From Candidatus Methanoperedens sp. (GTDB lineage Archaea > Halobacteriota > Methanosarcinia > Methanosarcinales > Methanoperedenaceae): a stretch of DNA of 9,569 bases. The notes under the pieces were generated by a model. It did not search any database. It worked only from the letters and a program-made list of their open reading frames with translations, and had not been told where the DNA came from. Shown here piece after piece: positions 1 to 6,590 of this stretch; within the stretch, counting starts at the first letter, position 1; each line of letters begins with the position of its first letter. A program made the translations under genes and the position numbers. Where the stretch lies: contig JAPMTY010000008.1 in NCBI GenBank assembly GCA_026552835.1, positions 1-9,569 on the forward strand, read 5' to 3'.

Positions 1-207
1 ATAATGCAGATGCTCGGGATACTGATAATGGAGAACGGGCTTTTCCTGGGCGCCATATCCCTGACATACGGCATGCCCCTGCTTGTTGAACTCGGGATAT
101 TCTTCGATGTCCTGATAGGCGTTCTCATCATGGGAATCCTGATATTCAGGATAAATAAGACATTCGAGAGCATCGATACCGATATGCTTAAAACATTGAT
201 AGGATGA
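1..207 (+). CDS. hyfE: HyfE-like hydrogenase-4 membrane subunit, C-terminal part (5' end outside window)
   Basis: The reading frame is open to the left edge, so only the last 68 or so residues are seen; full HyfE proteins are about 210-220 residues. The fragment has two hydrophobic helices. Near the edge a Leu-Gly-Ile-Leu-Ile-Met-Glu-Asn-Gly stretch (Glu codon at 31-33) matches the HyfE/NuoK-type conserved membrane glutamate. A second helix with Glu-Leu-Gly-Ile-Phe-Phe-Asp precedes a short polar C-terminus. In this family the subunit sits in the membrane arm and its buried acidic residues take part in proton movement. Its stop codon overlaps the next start by four bases (ATGA at 204-207), so it is coupled to hyfF. 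The match to HyfE rather than another NuoK-like protein rests on the neighbouring order hyfE-F-G-H-I. Confidence 0.85.
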   Translation: MMQMLGILIMENGLFLGAISLTYGMPLLVELGIFFDVLIGVLIMGILIFRINKTFESIDTDMLKTLIG

Positions 208-1667
208 GCGCCATGATTGAATACCTGCTCCTGGCCCCTCTCTTTACAAGCATCTTATGCTTCTTTACAAAAACCCGAAAACAGGTCGAGACTGTAAGTG
301 TTATCGGGTCAATTGTCACACTCGCTTTGGGCTTGGTACTTGTAAATAATGTTTTCAGATACGGAAATATAGTCACGTGGCAAAACGCCCTGTTTGCGGA
401 CGCATTCAGCGCGTTTATCGTGCTAATCGTTTCCATTGTGGGTTTTGTTGCGTCTTTTTACTCAATAGGTTACATGGGACATGAATTTGACCATAATATA
501 TTTGATATTAGAAAATTGAAAATTTATTACGTTCTTTTCCATCTTTTCATGTTTACGATGCTTCTTGTCGGTGTAACGAACAACCTTGGCCTCTGGATTG
601 CCATCGAGATGACTACGCTGGTGTCCGCGCTTCTGATGATTCTCTATTCCAGGAAATCCTCAGTTGAAGCAGCCTGGAAATACATGATAATATGCACTGT
701 AGGCATCACGTTTGCGCTTTTTGGCACAATTCTTACGTATTATGCAGCTGTAAAGATACTGGGAGAGACCGGGGATGCGCTTAACTGGACATCGCTCATT
801 GCTGTGGCAGACCAGTTCGACCCGACTATAATGAAACTGGCATTCATTTTCATCCTAATCGGGTACGGCACGAAAGCCGGGCTTGCCCCCATGCACACAT
901 GGCTCCCGGATGCGCACAGCGAGGCCCCAACGCCTGTCAGCGCGCTTCTTTCAGGCGTGCTTCTTAACTGCGCCATGTACGGCATCATCAGATTTTATGC
1001 GATTGCCACAAAATCCGTCGGTATCGGGTTTACAAGCAATCTCCTGATAATATTCGGGCTTCTGTCTCTCGGTATCGCAGTTCCTTTTATAATTTTGCAG
1101 GAAGACTATAAACGCCTTCTTGCCTACAGCAGCGTTGAACACATGGGAATAGTTGCGCTCGGTATCGGTTTTGGCGGAGTTTTCGGGATATTCGGAGCCA
1201 TTCTTCACATGTTCAACCATGCGATGACAAAATCCCTCATGTTCTTCGGAGCCGGAAATGTCCTTTTGAAGCATGAAACAAAGGAGATAGATAAAGTCAG
1301 CGGGATAGTGAAATCAATGCCTGTAACAGGCCCGATGTTAATTATTGGCTCGCTTGCAATCACGGGTTCTCCTCCATTCAGCATATTCCTGAGCGAATTT
1401 ACCATACTTGCAGCCGGATTCCTGCAGGGTCATTATGTCTCATCGATATTATTCCTGCTGTTCCTGATTATGATATTTGCAGGCTTTTTCAACAACATAA
1501 GCAAGATGGTATTCGGGACGCCAAAACCCGGGATAACTAAAGGGGAAGTGAGCAGGTGGAACCTTGCAGCAATGTCGATTTTAATCGTATTTGTGATTGT
1601 GCTTGGCGTTTATATCCCGCCTTTCTTTTATGATATGATAATGAAAGTCGTGGCGGTTATAAGGTGA
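204..1667 (+). CDS. hyfF: HyfF-like proton-translocating antiporter-type membrane subunit (NuoL/N/MrpD family)
   Basis: This is a 487-residue polytopic membrane protein, close to HyfF length (about 480-530). It belongs to the proton-pumping antiporter-like family of complex I and group 4 hydrogenases. The central signature is clear: Gly-Thr-Lys-Ala-Gly-Leu-Ala-Pro-Met-His at 222-231 followed by Leu-Pro-Asp-Ala-His-Ser-Glu-Ala-Pro. Key channel residues are visible: Glu135 in the Ile-Ala-Ile-Glu-Met helix, Lys224, Lys303 in Asp-Tyr-Lys-Arg-Leu-Leu-Ala-Tyr-Ser-Ser, His335, His339 and Lys343 in the His-Met-Phe-Asn-His-Ala-Met-Thr-Lys helix, and Glu398 in Ser-Glu-Phe. The pump half therefore looks functional. 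The start at 204 overlaps the hyfE stop. An in-frame Met at 213, with AGGATGAG just before it, is an alternative start giving MIEYLLL at the N-terminus. The gene ends four bases before the large subunit. Confidence 0.95.
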   Translation: MSAMIEYLLLAPLFTSILCFFTKTRKQVETVSVIGSIVTLALGLVLVNNVFRYGNIVTWQNALFADAFSAFIVLIVSIVGFVASFYSIGYMGHEFDHNIFDIRKLKIYYVLFHLFMFTMLLVGVTNNLGLWIAIEMTTLVSALLMILYSRKSSVEAAWKYMIICTVGITFALFGTILTYYAAVKILGETGDALNWTSLIAVADQFDPTIMKLAFIFILIGYGTKAGLAPMHTWLPDAHSEAPTPVSALLSGVLLNCAMYGIIRFYAIATKSVGIGFTSNLLIIFGLLSLGIAVPFIILQEDYKRLLAYSSVEHMGIVALGIGFGGVFGIFGAILHMFNHAMTKSLMFFGAGNVLLKHETKEIDKVSGIVKSMPVTGPMLIIGSLAITGSPPFSIFLSEFTILAAGFLQGHYVSSILFLLFLIMIFAGFFNNISKMVFGTPKPGITKGEVSRWNLAAMSILIVFVIVLGVYIPPFFYDMIMKVVAVIR

Positions 1668-1671
1668 TATA

Positions 1672-3240
1672 ATGAACAGGGAATTCATAGAGGCTTTAAA
1701 AAAGGAATTTGGCAATAATATTCTTGATGAAATAACCTCGCGTAATGAAACATATCTCACCGTAAAAAAAGAAGCAAATGTCAAAATATGCGACCATATT
1801 TACCACCACCTGGATATTCCCCTTGTTTCAATTTTCGCAACAGATGAGAGAAAAAAGGAGAGCTGTTTTAAAGTCCATTATGTGTTTTCCATCGACAAAG
1901 GCGATGCGTTCATTATAATAAAAATAAATGTCGATGAAAAATCTCCCAGATACAATTCCATCACCCACAAGATTGCAGCAGCCAACTGGTATGAGCGCGA
2001 GATACAGGATATGTTCGGACTTGTTCCGGTCGGTCATCCTGACCCGAGGCGGCTTGTGCATTTTGAGGACTGGCCAAATGGGGTTTACCCGCTGCGGAAG
2101 GATTTTGATATAAAAACAAAGCCGCCGCGCGTTGAAGGTGAATATGTGTACAGGCGCGTTGAGGGTGAGGGTGTCTATGAAATTCCCGTTGGACCCGTGC
2201 ATGCAGGGGTAATCGAACCCGGTCATTTCAGGTTCAGCGTTGCAGGCGAGCCCATAATCAATCTTGAGATACGGCATTTCTATACGCATAAAGGCGTGGA
2301 AAAACTGTTTGAGAACATCTCTCTTGATAAAGCCGTATTCCTTGCTGAAAGGATATCAGGTGACAACTCCGCAGCGCATGCGGTAGCCTTCTGCCAGGCT
2401 GTTGAGAAAATAGCCGGAGTTGATATTCCGGCGCGGGCAAAATATACACGGGTAGTTCTTCTCGAACTTGAACGCGTTTATAATCATCTCGGGGACATTG
2501 CAGGCATTGCAACCGATGTGGCTTATGCCATGGGTGCGGCTCATGCCAACAGGCTTAAGGAAGAAATATTGCAGCTGAACGAAAAAGTAACGGGAAACAG
2601 GCTTCTTCGCGGCATGAATACAATCGGAGGCGTGCGCTGCGACATCGGCGGTAAGAAGGATGAGATATTGCTCAAATTATCAGAAATACAGCATGAATTC
2701 AGGGAGCTGATTGAGTACCTTATGGGGATACCGTCCCTTGTTGACAGGATTGAAACCACAGGAAGGATTTACAATGATATTGCAAAAGGATTGCATGTCG
2801 TGGGACCGATAGCCCGCGCGTCTGGGATTGACAGGGATATGCGGCGCGACCATCCGTATGCAGCCTATCCGGAATTCAATTTCAAAGTTCCGGTACAAAA
2901 AGCGGGTGATGTGAATGCACGGACACTGGTGCGCGCCGATGAAGTATGTGAATCCATAGGATTAATAGAGCAGGCGCTCTGGTCGCTTCCCGAGGGTGAA
3001 ATCAAAATCGACATCATCGAAATTCCCGACGGTTATGCACTGGGATATACGGAAGCACCGAGGGGAGAAACACTTTACTGGGTAATGATAGAAAACAACA
3101 GGATTGTAAGATGCAAGGTCAGGGACCCGTCGTTTTGCAACTGGCTCGCGATTGAGTACGCCGTTCTTGATAATATCGTTCCCGACTTCCCTATAGTTAA
3201 CAAGAGCCTGAGCTTATCGTATTCCGGCAATGATATGTAG
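1672..3240 (+). CDS. hyfG: HyfG/HycE-like fused NuoC-NuoD large subunit lacking all NiFe ligand cysteines
   Basis: The 522-residue protein has two domains, as in E. coli HycE/HyfG. Residues about 1-150 are the NuoC/30-kDa domain, shown by Trp106-Tyr-Glu-Arg-Glu, Asp113-Met-Phe-Gly, Gly121-His-Pro, Arg126-Arg and Pro140-Leu-Arg-Lys-Asp-Phe. Residues about 170-522 are the NuoD/hydrogenase large-subunit domain, with Gly174-Pro-Val-His, Pro183-Gly-His-Phe, Gly319-Gly-Val-Arg, Arg382-Ala-Ser-Gly and Glu461-Ala-Pro-Arg-Gly. The metal motifs are changed. The L1 motif (Arg-Val-Cys-Gly-Ile-Cys in HycE) reads Arg227-Ile-Ser-Gly-Asp-Asn. The L2 motif (Asp-Pro-Cys-Tyr-Ser-Cys) reads Ser514-Leu-Ser-Tyr-Ser-Gly, and the protein stops three residues later, with no room for a cleavable tail. 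By eye against remembered HycE, all four nickel ligands are replaced (Ser229, Asn232, Ser516, Gly519). It should not bind NiFe. The SD AAGGTGAT lies just before the ATG. The call as a hydrogenase relative is secure; the function is unknown. Confidence 0.93.
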   Translation: MNREFIEALKKEFGNNILDEITSRNETYLTVKKEANVKICDHIYHHLDIPLVSIFATDERKKESCFKVHYVFSIDKGDAFIIIKINVDEKSPRYNSITHKIAAANWYEREIQDMFGLVPVGHPDPRRLVHFEDWPNGVYPLRKDFDIKTKPPRVEGEYVYRRVEGEGVYEIPVGPVHAGVIEPGHFRFSVAGEPIINLEIRHFYTHKGVEKLFENISLDKAVFLAERISGDNSAAHAVAFCQAVEKIAGVDIPARAKYTRVVLLELERVYNHLGDIAGIATDVAYAMGAAHANRLKEEILQLNEKVTGNRLLRGMNTIGGVRCDIGGKKDEILLKLSEIQHEFRELIEYLMGIPSLVDRIETTGRIYNDIAKGLHVVGPIARASGIDRDMRRDHPYAAYPEFNFKVPVQKAGDVNARTLVRADEVCESIGLIEQALWSLPEGEIKIDIIEIPDGYALGYTEAPRGETLYWVMIENNRIVRCKVRDPSFCNWLAIEYAVLDNIVPDFPIVNKSLSLSYSGNDM

Positions 3241-3248
3241 GTGAGAAA

Positions 3249-3587
3249 ATGTTTGATATCCTGAAAAAAACCCTTAAAACCGGCTTACAAACCACAAAAT
3301 ATCCGCAAGTTCCCGATATTGCACCTTCGGGATTTCGCGGGAAACCGGAGCTTTTGTCTGATAAGTGTAATTATTGCGGTAAATGCGTGGCAGTATGCCC
3401 GCCCGGCGTGATATGGCTGACCGAAGATAGGGGTGAAAAAATCCTTACATTATCATACTGCGGATGCATATTCTGCGGAAGATGCGAGGAGGTATGCCCC
3501 GAAGGCGCAATCAAGCTAACACAGGAATACGAACTTGCGTCAAAGACTAAAGAAGACCTTCTTACCAGTATCAGGGGGAAAATATGA
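3249..3587 (+). CDS. hyfH: HyfH/NuoI-like 2x[4Fe-4S] ferredoxin subunit
   Basis: This 112-residue iron-sulfur protein has two complete CxxCxxCxxxCP motifs. Cys40, Cys43, Cys46 and Cys50 form one set; Cys73, Cys76, Cys79 and Cys83 form the other, with an extra Cys71 just before it. In group 4 hydrogenases this subunit carries electrons between a soluble donor or acceptor and the small-subunit cluster. It is shorter than E. coli HycF/HyfH (about 180 residues) and lacks their C-terminal extension, so it is closer in size to EchF-type subunits. The N-terminal 35 residues are basic and may dock on the membrane arm. AGGTGA at 3239-3244 gives the ribosome binding site and overlaps the hyfG stop. The last four bases (ATGA) overlap the next start. 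Confidence 0.93.
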   Translation: MFDILKKTLKTGLQTTKYPQVPDIAPSGFRGKPELLSDKCNYCGKCVAVCPPGVIWLTEDRGEKILTLSYCGCIFCGRCEEVCPEGAIKLTQEYELASKTKEDLLTSIRGKI

Positions 3588-4072
3588 CAGTCGAGGATGA
3601 AGTCGAGATAATGGGGCAGCGCCTGAATGACAAGATAAAAAAAATCTTCGGGCGCTCGCTGCACATACGCGAGGTGGATGCGGGCTCATGCAACGCCTGT
3701 GAAGTCGAGGTAAATTCACTGTCAAATCCCATATATGATATAGAGCGTTTCGGTATCCACATAGTGGCTTCCCCGCGCCATGCGGATATGCTGCTGGTCA
3801 CAGGTCCTGTTACTCGGAACATGGAACTTGCGCTCCTTAAGACCTATAATGCCACGCCATCCCCCAAACTTGTAGTAGCCATGGGTTCATGTGCCTGCAA
3901 TGGCGGCATATTCGGGGATACTTACGCAAGCGGGGGCGGTGTTGATAAATACATCCCCGTGGACGTGTACATACCCGGATGCCCGCCCAGGCCGCAGGCA
4001 GTGATATTCGGCATAATGGTTGCGATTGATAAACTTCCGCAGAAAATAACAAAAACAGAGGTTAAGCCATGA
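3584..4072 (+). CDS. hyfI: HyfI/HycG/NuoB-like small subunit with proximal [4Fe-4S] site
   Basis: The 162-residue protein is a minimal group 4 small subunit of the NuoB type. The proximal cluster ligands are all visible: Cys36 and Cys39 in Gly-Ser-Cys-Asn-Ala-Cys-Glu-Val-Glu, Cys103 in Met-Gly-Ser-Cys-Ala-Cys-Asn-Gly-Gly, and Cys133 in Pro-Gly-Cys-Pro-Pro-Arg-Pro. Cys105 is additional. Thr73-Gly-Pro-Val-Thr is the usual family motif. Spacing CxxC identifies it as the hydrogenase-type branch rather than complex I NuoB, which has adjacent cysteines. This subunit would pass electrons from HyfH toward the large subunit. It starts with SD AGGGGG at 3573-3578, overlaps hyfH by four bases, and overlaps the following stress-protein gene by four bases. 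The intact cluster site contrasts with the lost NiFe site in its partner. Confidence 0.93.
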   Translation: MTVEDEVEIMGQRLNDKIKKIFGRSLHIREVDAGSCNACEVEVNSLSNPIYDIERFGIHIVASPRHADMLLVTGPVTRNMELALLKTYNATPSPKLVVAMGSCACNGGIFGDTYASGGGVDKYIPVDVYIPGCPPRPQAVIFGIMVAIDKLPQKITKTEVKP

Positions 4073-4503
4073 CACGATATGAGATTCTGCTGGCTACCGA
4101 CGGCACAGCGTGTGCAAGAAAGGCCGAGATAGCAGCGATGAAAATCACACAATCGTATAATATTCGCATGGCAGCTATCTATGTAGCCGTAGCCCGTAAG
4201 GATTCCGAGCGCGAGGAACTTGTTGCGCGGGGTGAGGAAGTGCTGGAACGCGTGCTGGAAACGGGCGCTGAGATGGGCGTGGCTATCCAGAAAATGCTGG
4301 TCGGGGTCAGCATGCAGCGATTGCCAAAGATGGGAGCAAGGGCGGAAATTATAGCGCAGGCAATACTGGATGCGGCTGAGAAATATGGTGTTCATACCAT
4401 TGTCATAGGCGGCGAGGGTGAGACCGAGATTAACCCTGAACTCGGAAGCGTTGCCCAGGCCGTGGTCAGGAAAGCTAAGTGCACTGTTCTTGTAGCAAGA
4501 TAA
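4069..4503 (+). CDS. Universal stress protein (UspA domain) coupled to the hyf-like operon
   Basis: This 144-residue protein spans one UspA domain. It opens with Ile-Leu-Leu-Ala-Thr-Asp-Gly-Thr (the usual acidic residue at the first strand end is Asp11) and ends with the nucleotide-loop strand Thr-Ile-Val-Ile-Gly-Gly and the closing strand Cys-Thr-Val-Leu-Val-Ala-Arg. The ATP-type motif is close to Gx2Gx9G(S/T): Gly114, Gly117, then eight residues to Gly126-Ser127, one short of canonical, so nucleotide binding is likely but not certain. It has no membrane segment and should be cytoplasmic. Its ATG overlaps the hyfI stop as ATGA, with AGAGGT six bases upstream, so it is co-translated with the redox complex and probably regulates or protects it. 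That role is an inference from position. Confidence 0.9.
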   Translation: MTRYEILLATDGTACARKAEIAAMKITQSYNIRMAAIYVAVARKDSEREELVARGEEVLERVLETGAEMGVAIQKMLVGVSMQRLPKMGARAEIIAQAILDAAEKYGVHTIVIGGEGETEINPELGSVAQAVVRKAKCTVLVAR

Positions 4504-4544
4504 AATGGTGTGAATTGTACCCATAAGTTGATAATACGGGGAGA

Positions 4545-4582
4545 GCAGGCAGGGAAAAACTGAAAGCCTGCAATTACTTTTT
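4545..4582 (+). terminator. Candidate terminator between convergent genes
   Basis: GCAGGC at 4545-4550 pairs perfectly with GCCTGC at 4566-4571 across a 15-base loop, and a five-T run follows at 4578-4582. It sits about 40 bases after the stress-protein stop, exactly where the hyf-like operon meets the oppositely oriented kinase gene. Archaeal termination depends mainly on T-rich tracts, so the hairpin may be only a supporting feature. Confidence 0.45.
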
Positions 4583-5567
4583 AAGACTTCACAATCTCAA
4601 CACAAAATATGCTGCCTCTTTCCGGATTATCCTCAATCCATGCCCTTCCGCCATGAAGATCAACAACACGCTTGACTATAGCAAGTCCAAGACCTGTGCC
4701 TTTTACGTTTCCCTTATCCAGTCTTTGAAAACGGGTAAACAATCTTGCTTTCTCGTCATCTTTTAATCCGATGCCCCAATCCTTAACATATATCTTGTAG
4801 TGATTATTGATGCCTATAATGTTCACTTCGATCTTACTTCCATCTGGAGAATATTTTATAGCGTTGCTCAGGAGATTTGAGAAGACGTTTTCAATCATCG
4901 GGTTCACGGATGCATAGCATTCTCCAGTTGCGAGATAATCAAGTACCATGTTTTTTGTTTCTATCTCGTACTTGAAATTGTTCACTACATACTTGAAGAT
5001 CTTATTTAAATCGAGAGTTTTTCTTTCCAAGCTTTCAGCATTTTCTATTTTAGCATACATGCTTGCACTTTCGATCATTTCAATGAGTTTATCCGAGGCT
5101 TCTTTAATTTTTGTTAGTGTCCTTTGCATTTCAATATCTTTGGTTTGCATAAGATTCCATTCGGTCATTGTCTTTATGGAACCGGCCGGGTTCAACAAAT
5201 CATGGCGCAGTATGTCTGTGAAAACGTCCTTAATATTGTTGGCTGCCTGAAGTTCTTCGGTGCATTTTTTTAAAACCGCTACTGCTTCTTTATATTCCAT
5301 AATCTGCAGCATCAATGGACGGAACAAAAAAAAGTAAAGTGCGGAACTGAGAAGGGCAATCAACAGAAGTGAGACAACGAAAACTTCGTAGCCTTTTGGA
5401 AATATGTGTGCATTCGACAAAAAATACATTATAAACATTTGTGAGATGAATATAAAGAAAGCTATTATAATCAAGAGCCGAAGTGGCAACTGGGAATTGT
5501 TTATACCGAACGCGTTTATAGTACGATGACTCGTATGTTCGTCGTTTTTTGTGTCATTCAGTATCAT
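4581..5567 (-). CDS. Membrane histidine kinase with two transmembrane helices and minimal extracytoplasmic loop
   Basis: The 328-residue protein is a two-component sensor kinase. Order: a polar 29-residue N-terminus; two hydrophobic helices at about 30-50 and 61-82, separated by only some ten residues; a helical linker at about 86-115; a HisKA dimerisation helix with the phospho-accepting His122 in Leu-Arg-His-Asp-Leu-Leu-Asn-Pro-Ala; and a HATPase domain with N box (Glu226-Asn227 to Asn235), G1 box Asp263-Trp-Gly-Ile-Gly, F box Phe277/Phe280 and G2 box Gly290-Thr-Gly-Leu-Gly-Leu. All catalytic boxes are intact, so it should be an active kinase. No PAS, HAMP or receiver domain is seen, and no response regulator is beside it. 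The first Met is used because a TATA-like box lies about 40 bases upstream; there is no clear SD, which suggests a short or leaderless-type transcript. Its signal is unknown. Confidence 0.93.
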   Translation of the reverse strand: MILNDTKNDEHTSHRTINAFGINNSQLPLRLLIIIAFFIFISQMFIMYFLSNAHIFPKGYEVFVVSLLLIALLSSALYFFLFRPLMLQIMEYKEAVAVLKKCTEELQAANNIKDVFTDILRHDLLNPAGSIKTMTEWNLMQTKDIEMQRTLTKIKEASDKLIEMIESASMYAKIENAESLERKTLDLNKIFKYVVNNFKYEIETKNMVLDYLATGECYASVNPMIENVFSNLLSNAIKYSPDGSKIEVNIIGINNHYKIYVKDWGIGLKDDEKARLFTRFQRLDKGNVKGTGLGLAIVKRVVDLHGGRAWIEDNPERGSIFCVEIVKS

Positions 5568-5606
5568 AAATTTACATATCCATTCATTTTTTAATTACAA
5601 GTGTAC

Positions 5607-5616
5607 TTTATATAAA
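5607..5616 (-). promoter_or_regulatory. TATA-like promoter box for the histidine kinase gene
   Basis: TTTATATAAA lies on the minus strand about 40 bases before the kinase ATG. With the usual archaeal spacing of about 25 bases to the transcription start, the leader would be around 15-20 bases. The sequence is nearly palindromic and no purine-rich BRE is clear on either side, so orientation is inferred from the gene. Confidence 0.5.
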
Positions 5617-5763
5617 CAGAATTGTGAAGCGTGTGTGACTTATAATTAGTCTAATATTACTCAATTTTTAATAAAATAAGCAAACAATATCCTGCCTCTT
5701 TTTAGTTCGATAATCTAAGTAGAGACTTTTTAATCAAGACTTGAAATGAATTGTCAGAAAAAG

Positions 5764-5782
5764 CATTGAAATATTTTCAATG
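5764..5782 (-). terminator. Perfect stem-loop plus T run, likely terminator of purE
   Basis: CATTGAAA at 5764-5771 and TTTCAATG at 5775-5782 form an 8-base perfect stem with a 3-base loop. Read on the minus strand, the hairpin is followed at once by C and five T residues (5758-5762 region). It lies about 58 bases past the purE stop, in the right orientation to end that transcript. An operator role for the kinase gene is possible but the site is about 150 bases from its TATA box. Confidence 0.5.
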
Positions 5783-5839
5783 TAAAATTAAATAAAGTTC
5801 AGTTCAAACTTATGCGCTCTCAATTCACACACACATTTT

Positions 5840-6226
5840 TCAGGTTTTCCCAAGTATCCTGAGGGCAAGGTATGCTGCATTTTCACCGTTATCTATTCCC
5901 ACACATGCAACCGGCACACCCTTTGGCATCTGGACTATGGATAAAAGGGCATCCATTCCTCCGAGTTTTGAACTAACAGGTACTCCGATGACAGGCTTTT
6001 TTGTCCGCGAGGCGATTACGCCGGGGAGAGCTGCAGCCAATCCCGCTATTGCTATGAAAACCCTGGCATCACTTTGTTTTACATAATCTTCAAGCTCCAC
6101 CGGGTTCCTGTGCGCCGACAGGACACGTATCTCATAATCAACTCCTGCGGTTTCCAGCACTTTTGCAGATCGTTCTGCAATCCCCCTGTCCGATTCGGAA
6201 CCTATCAATATCGCTATTGTTGCCAT
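5840..6226 (-). CDS. purE: PurE, N5-carboxyaminoimidazole ribonucleotide mutase/AIR carboxylase
   Basis: The 128-residue protein is a compact PurE of purine synthesis, which forms 4-carboxy-5-aminoimidazole ribonucleotide in the cytoplasm. Motifs in order are Gly9-Ser-Glu-Ser-Asp, Ser37-Ala-His-Arg with the catalytic His39, Ala61-Gly-Leu-Ala-Ala-Ala-Leu-Pro-Gly, Gly81-Val-Pro-Val, and Ser96-[11 protein letters not shown]. E. coli PurE is 169 residues; this one lacks the C-terminal helix. Where bacterial class I enzymes read Gly-Gly-Ala-Ala-His-Leu-Pro-Gly, this has Ala66 in place of the histidine. The His39-Arg pair and the Gln-Met-Pro motif still favour class I over class II. No purK is beside it. 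AGGAT lies shortly before the ATG as a weak ribosome binding site. Confidence 0.93.
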   Translation of the reverse strand: MATIAILIGSESDRGIAERSAKVLETAGVDYEIRVLSAHRNPVELEDYVKQSDARVFIAIAGLAAALPGVIASRTKKPVIGVPVSSKLGGMDALLSIVQMPKGVPVACVGIDNGENAAYLALRILGKT

Positions 6227-6314
6227 AAATCCTAATAGCCGGTTAATCCATAAAATCTTTTTGTAAAAAAATTGAGGTGTTGAGGGATGACCAATCCCCC
6301 AACATTATGGCTTC

Positions 6315-6590
6315 TTATTCTATTTCATCATCTTCAAAGGATTGTTTCACATGTCTTGAAAACATGGAAACCCACATCGAGTACATCCCATAAACCATTA
6401 ATCCGCTGTTGGGATAAGCGGTCTCATTGATATAATTCGAATCCTGTTCCAGTTCCGCAGTATCCTGGAAATATAGTCTCATCGCCCCGTTTTTCTCAAA
6501 CCCTAGTGAAAGATACTCTGTTTGCTGGTTTTTAATCTTAACAGATGAAAAATACCTGGGAATTTTGTTCATATTATTCTTCAGCACCAT
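6315..6590 (-). CDS. Hypothetical small protein, downstream partner of the 45-residue gene
   Basis: I do not recognise this protein. It is 91 residues from the first Met, or 85 from the Met at 6570-6572, which falls one base after the stop of the preceding gene and may be used by re-initiation; GGTG and GAAG lie upstream of it. No clear transmembrane helix is seen. The first half is basic and polar, the middle has a Phe-Gln-Asp-Thr-Ala-Glu-Leu-Glu-Gln stretch, and the second half is rich in Met, Tyr, Trp and Phe before an acidic Glu-Asp-Asp-Glu-Ile-Glu tail. Overlap or near-overlap with the upstream small gene and shared strand point to one two-gene unit. Being coupled to that gene is the main support for it being real. 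Confidence 0.65.
   Translation of the reverse strand: MVLKNNMNKIPRYFSSVKIKNQQTEYLSLGFEKNGAMRLYFQDTAELEQDSNYINETAYPNSGLMVYGMYSMWVSMFSRHVKQSFEDDEIE

Noticed and set aside
1828..2289. 153-codon minus-strand open frame opposite the large subunit
   Set aside because: It lies within a strongly conserved coding region on the other strand and its translation resembles no family.
1672..3240. Calling this a working [NiFe]-hydrogenase (formate hydrogenlyase or hydrogenase-4)
   Set aside because: Overall similarity supports it, but every nickel ligand cysteine at L1 and L2 is replaced, so hydrogen chemistry at a NiFe centre is not expected.
3922..4524. 200-codon open frame on the minus strand opposite hyfI and the stress protein gene
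   Set aside because: It is antisense to two well-supported genes, has no recognisable domain and no ribosome binding site in a sensible place.
5568..5839. Possible small RNA or CRISPR-like repeats in the AT-rich spacer between the kinase and purE
   Set aside because: No regularly spaced repeats or tRNA-like folding are seen; the only strong structure is the hairpin at 5764-5782, best explained as a terminator.
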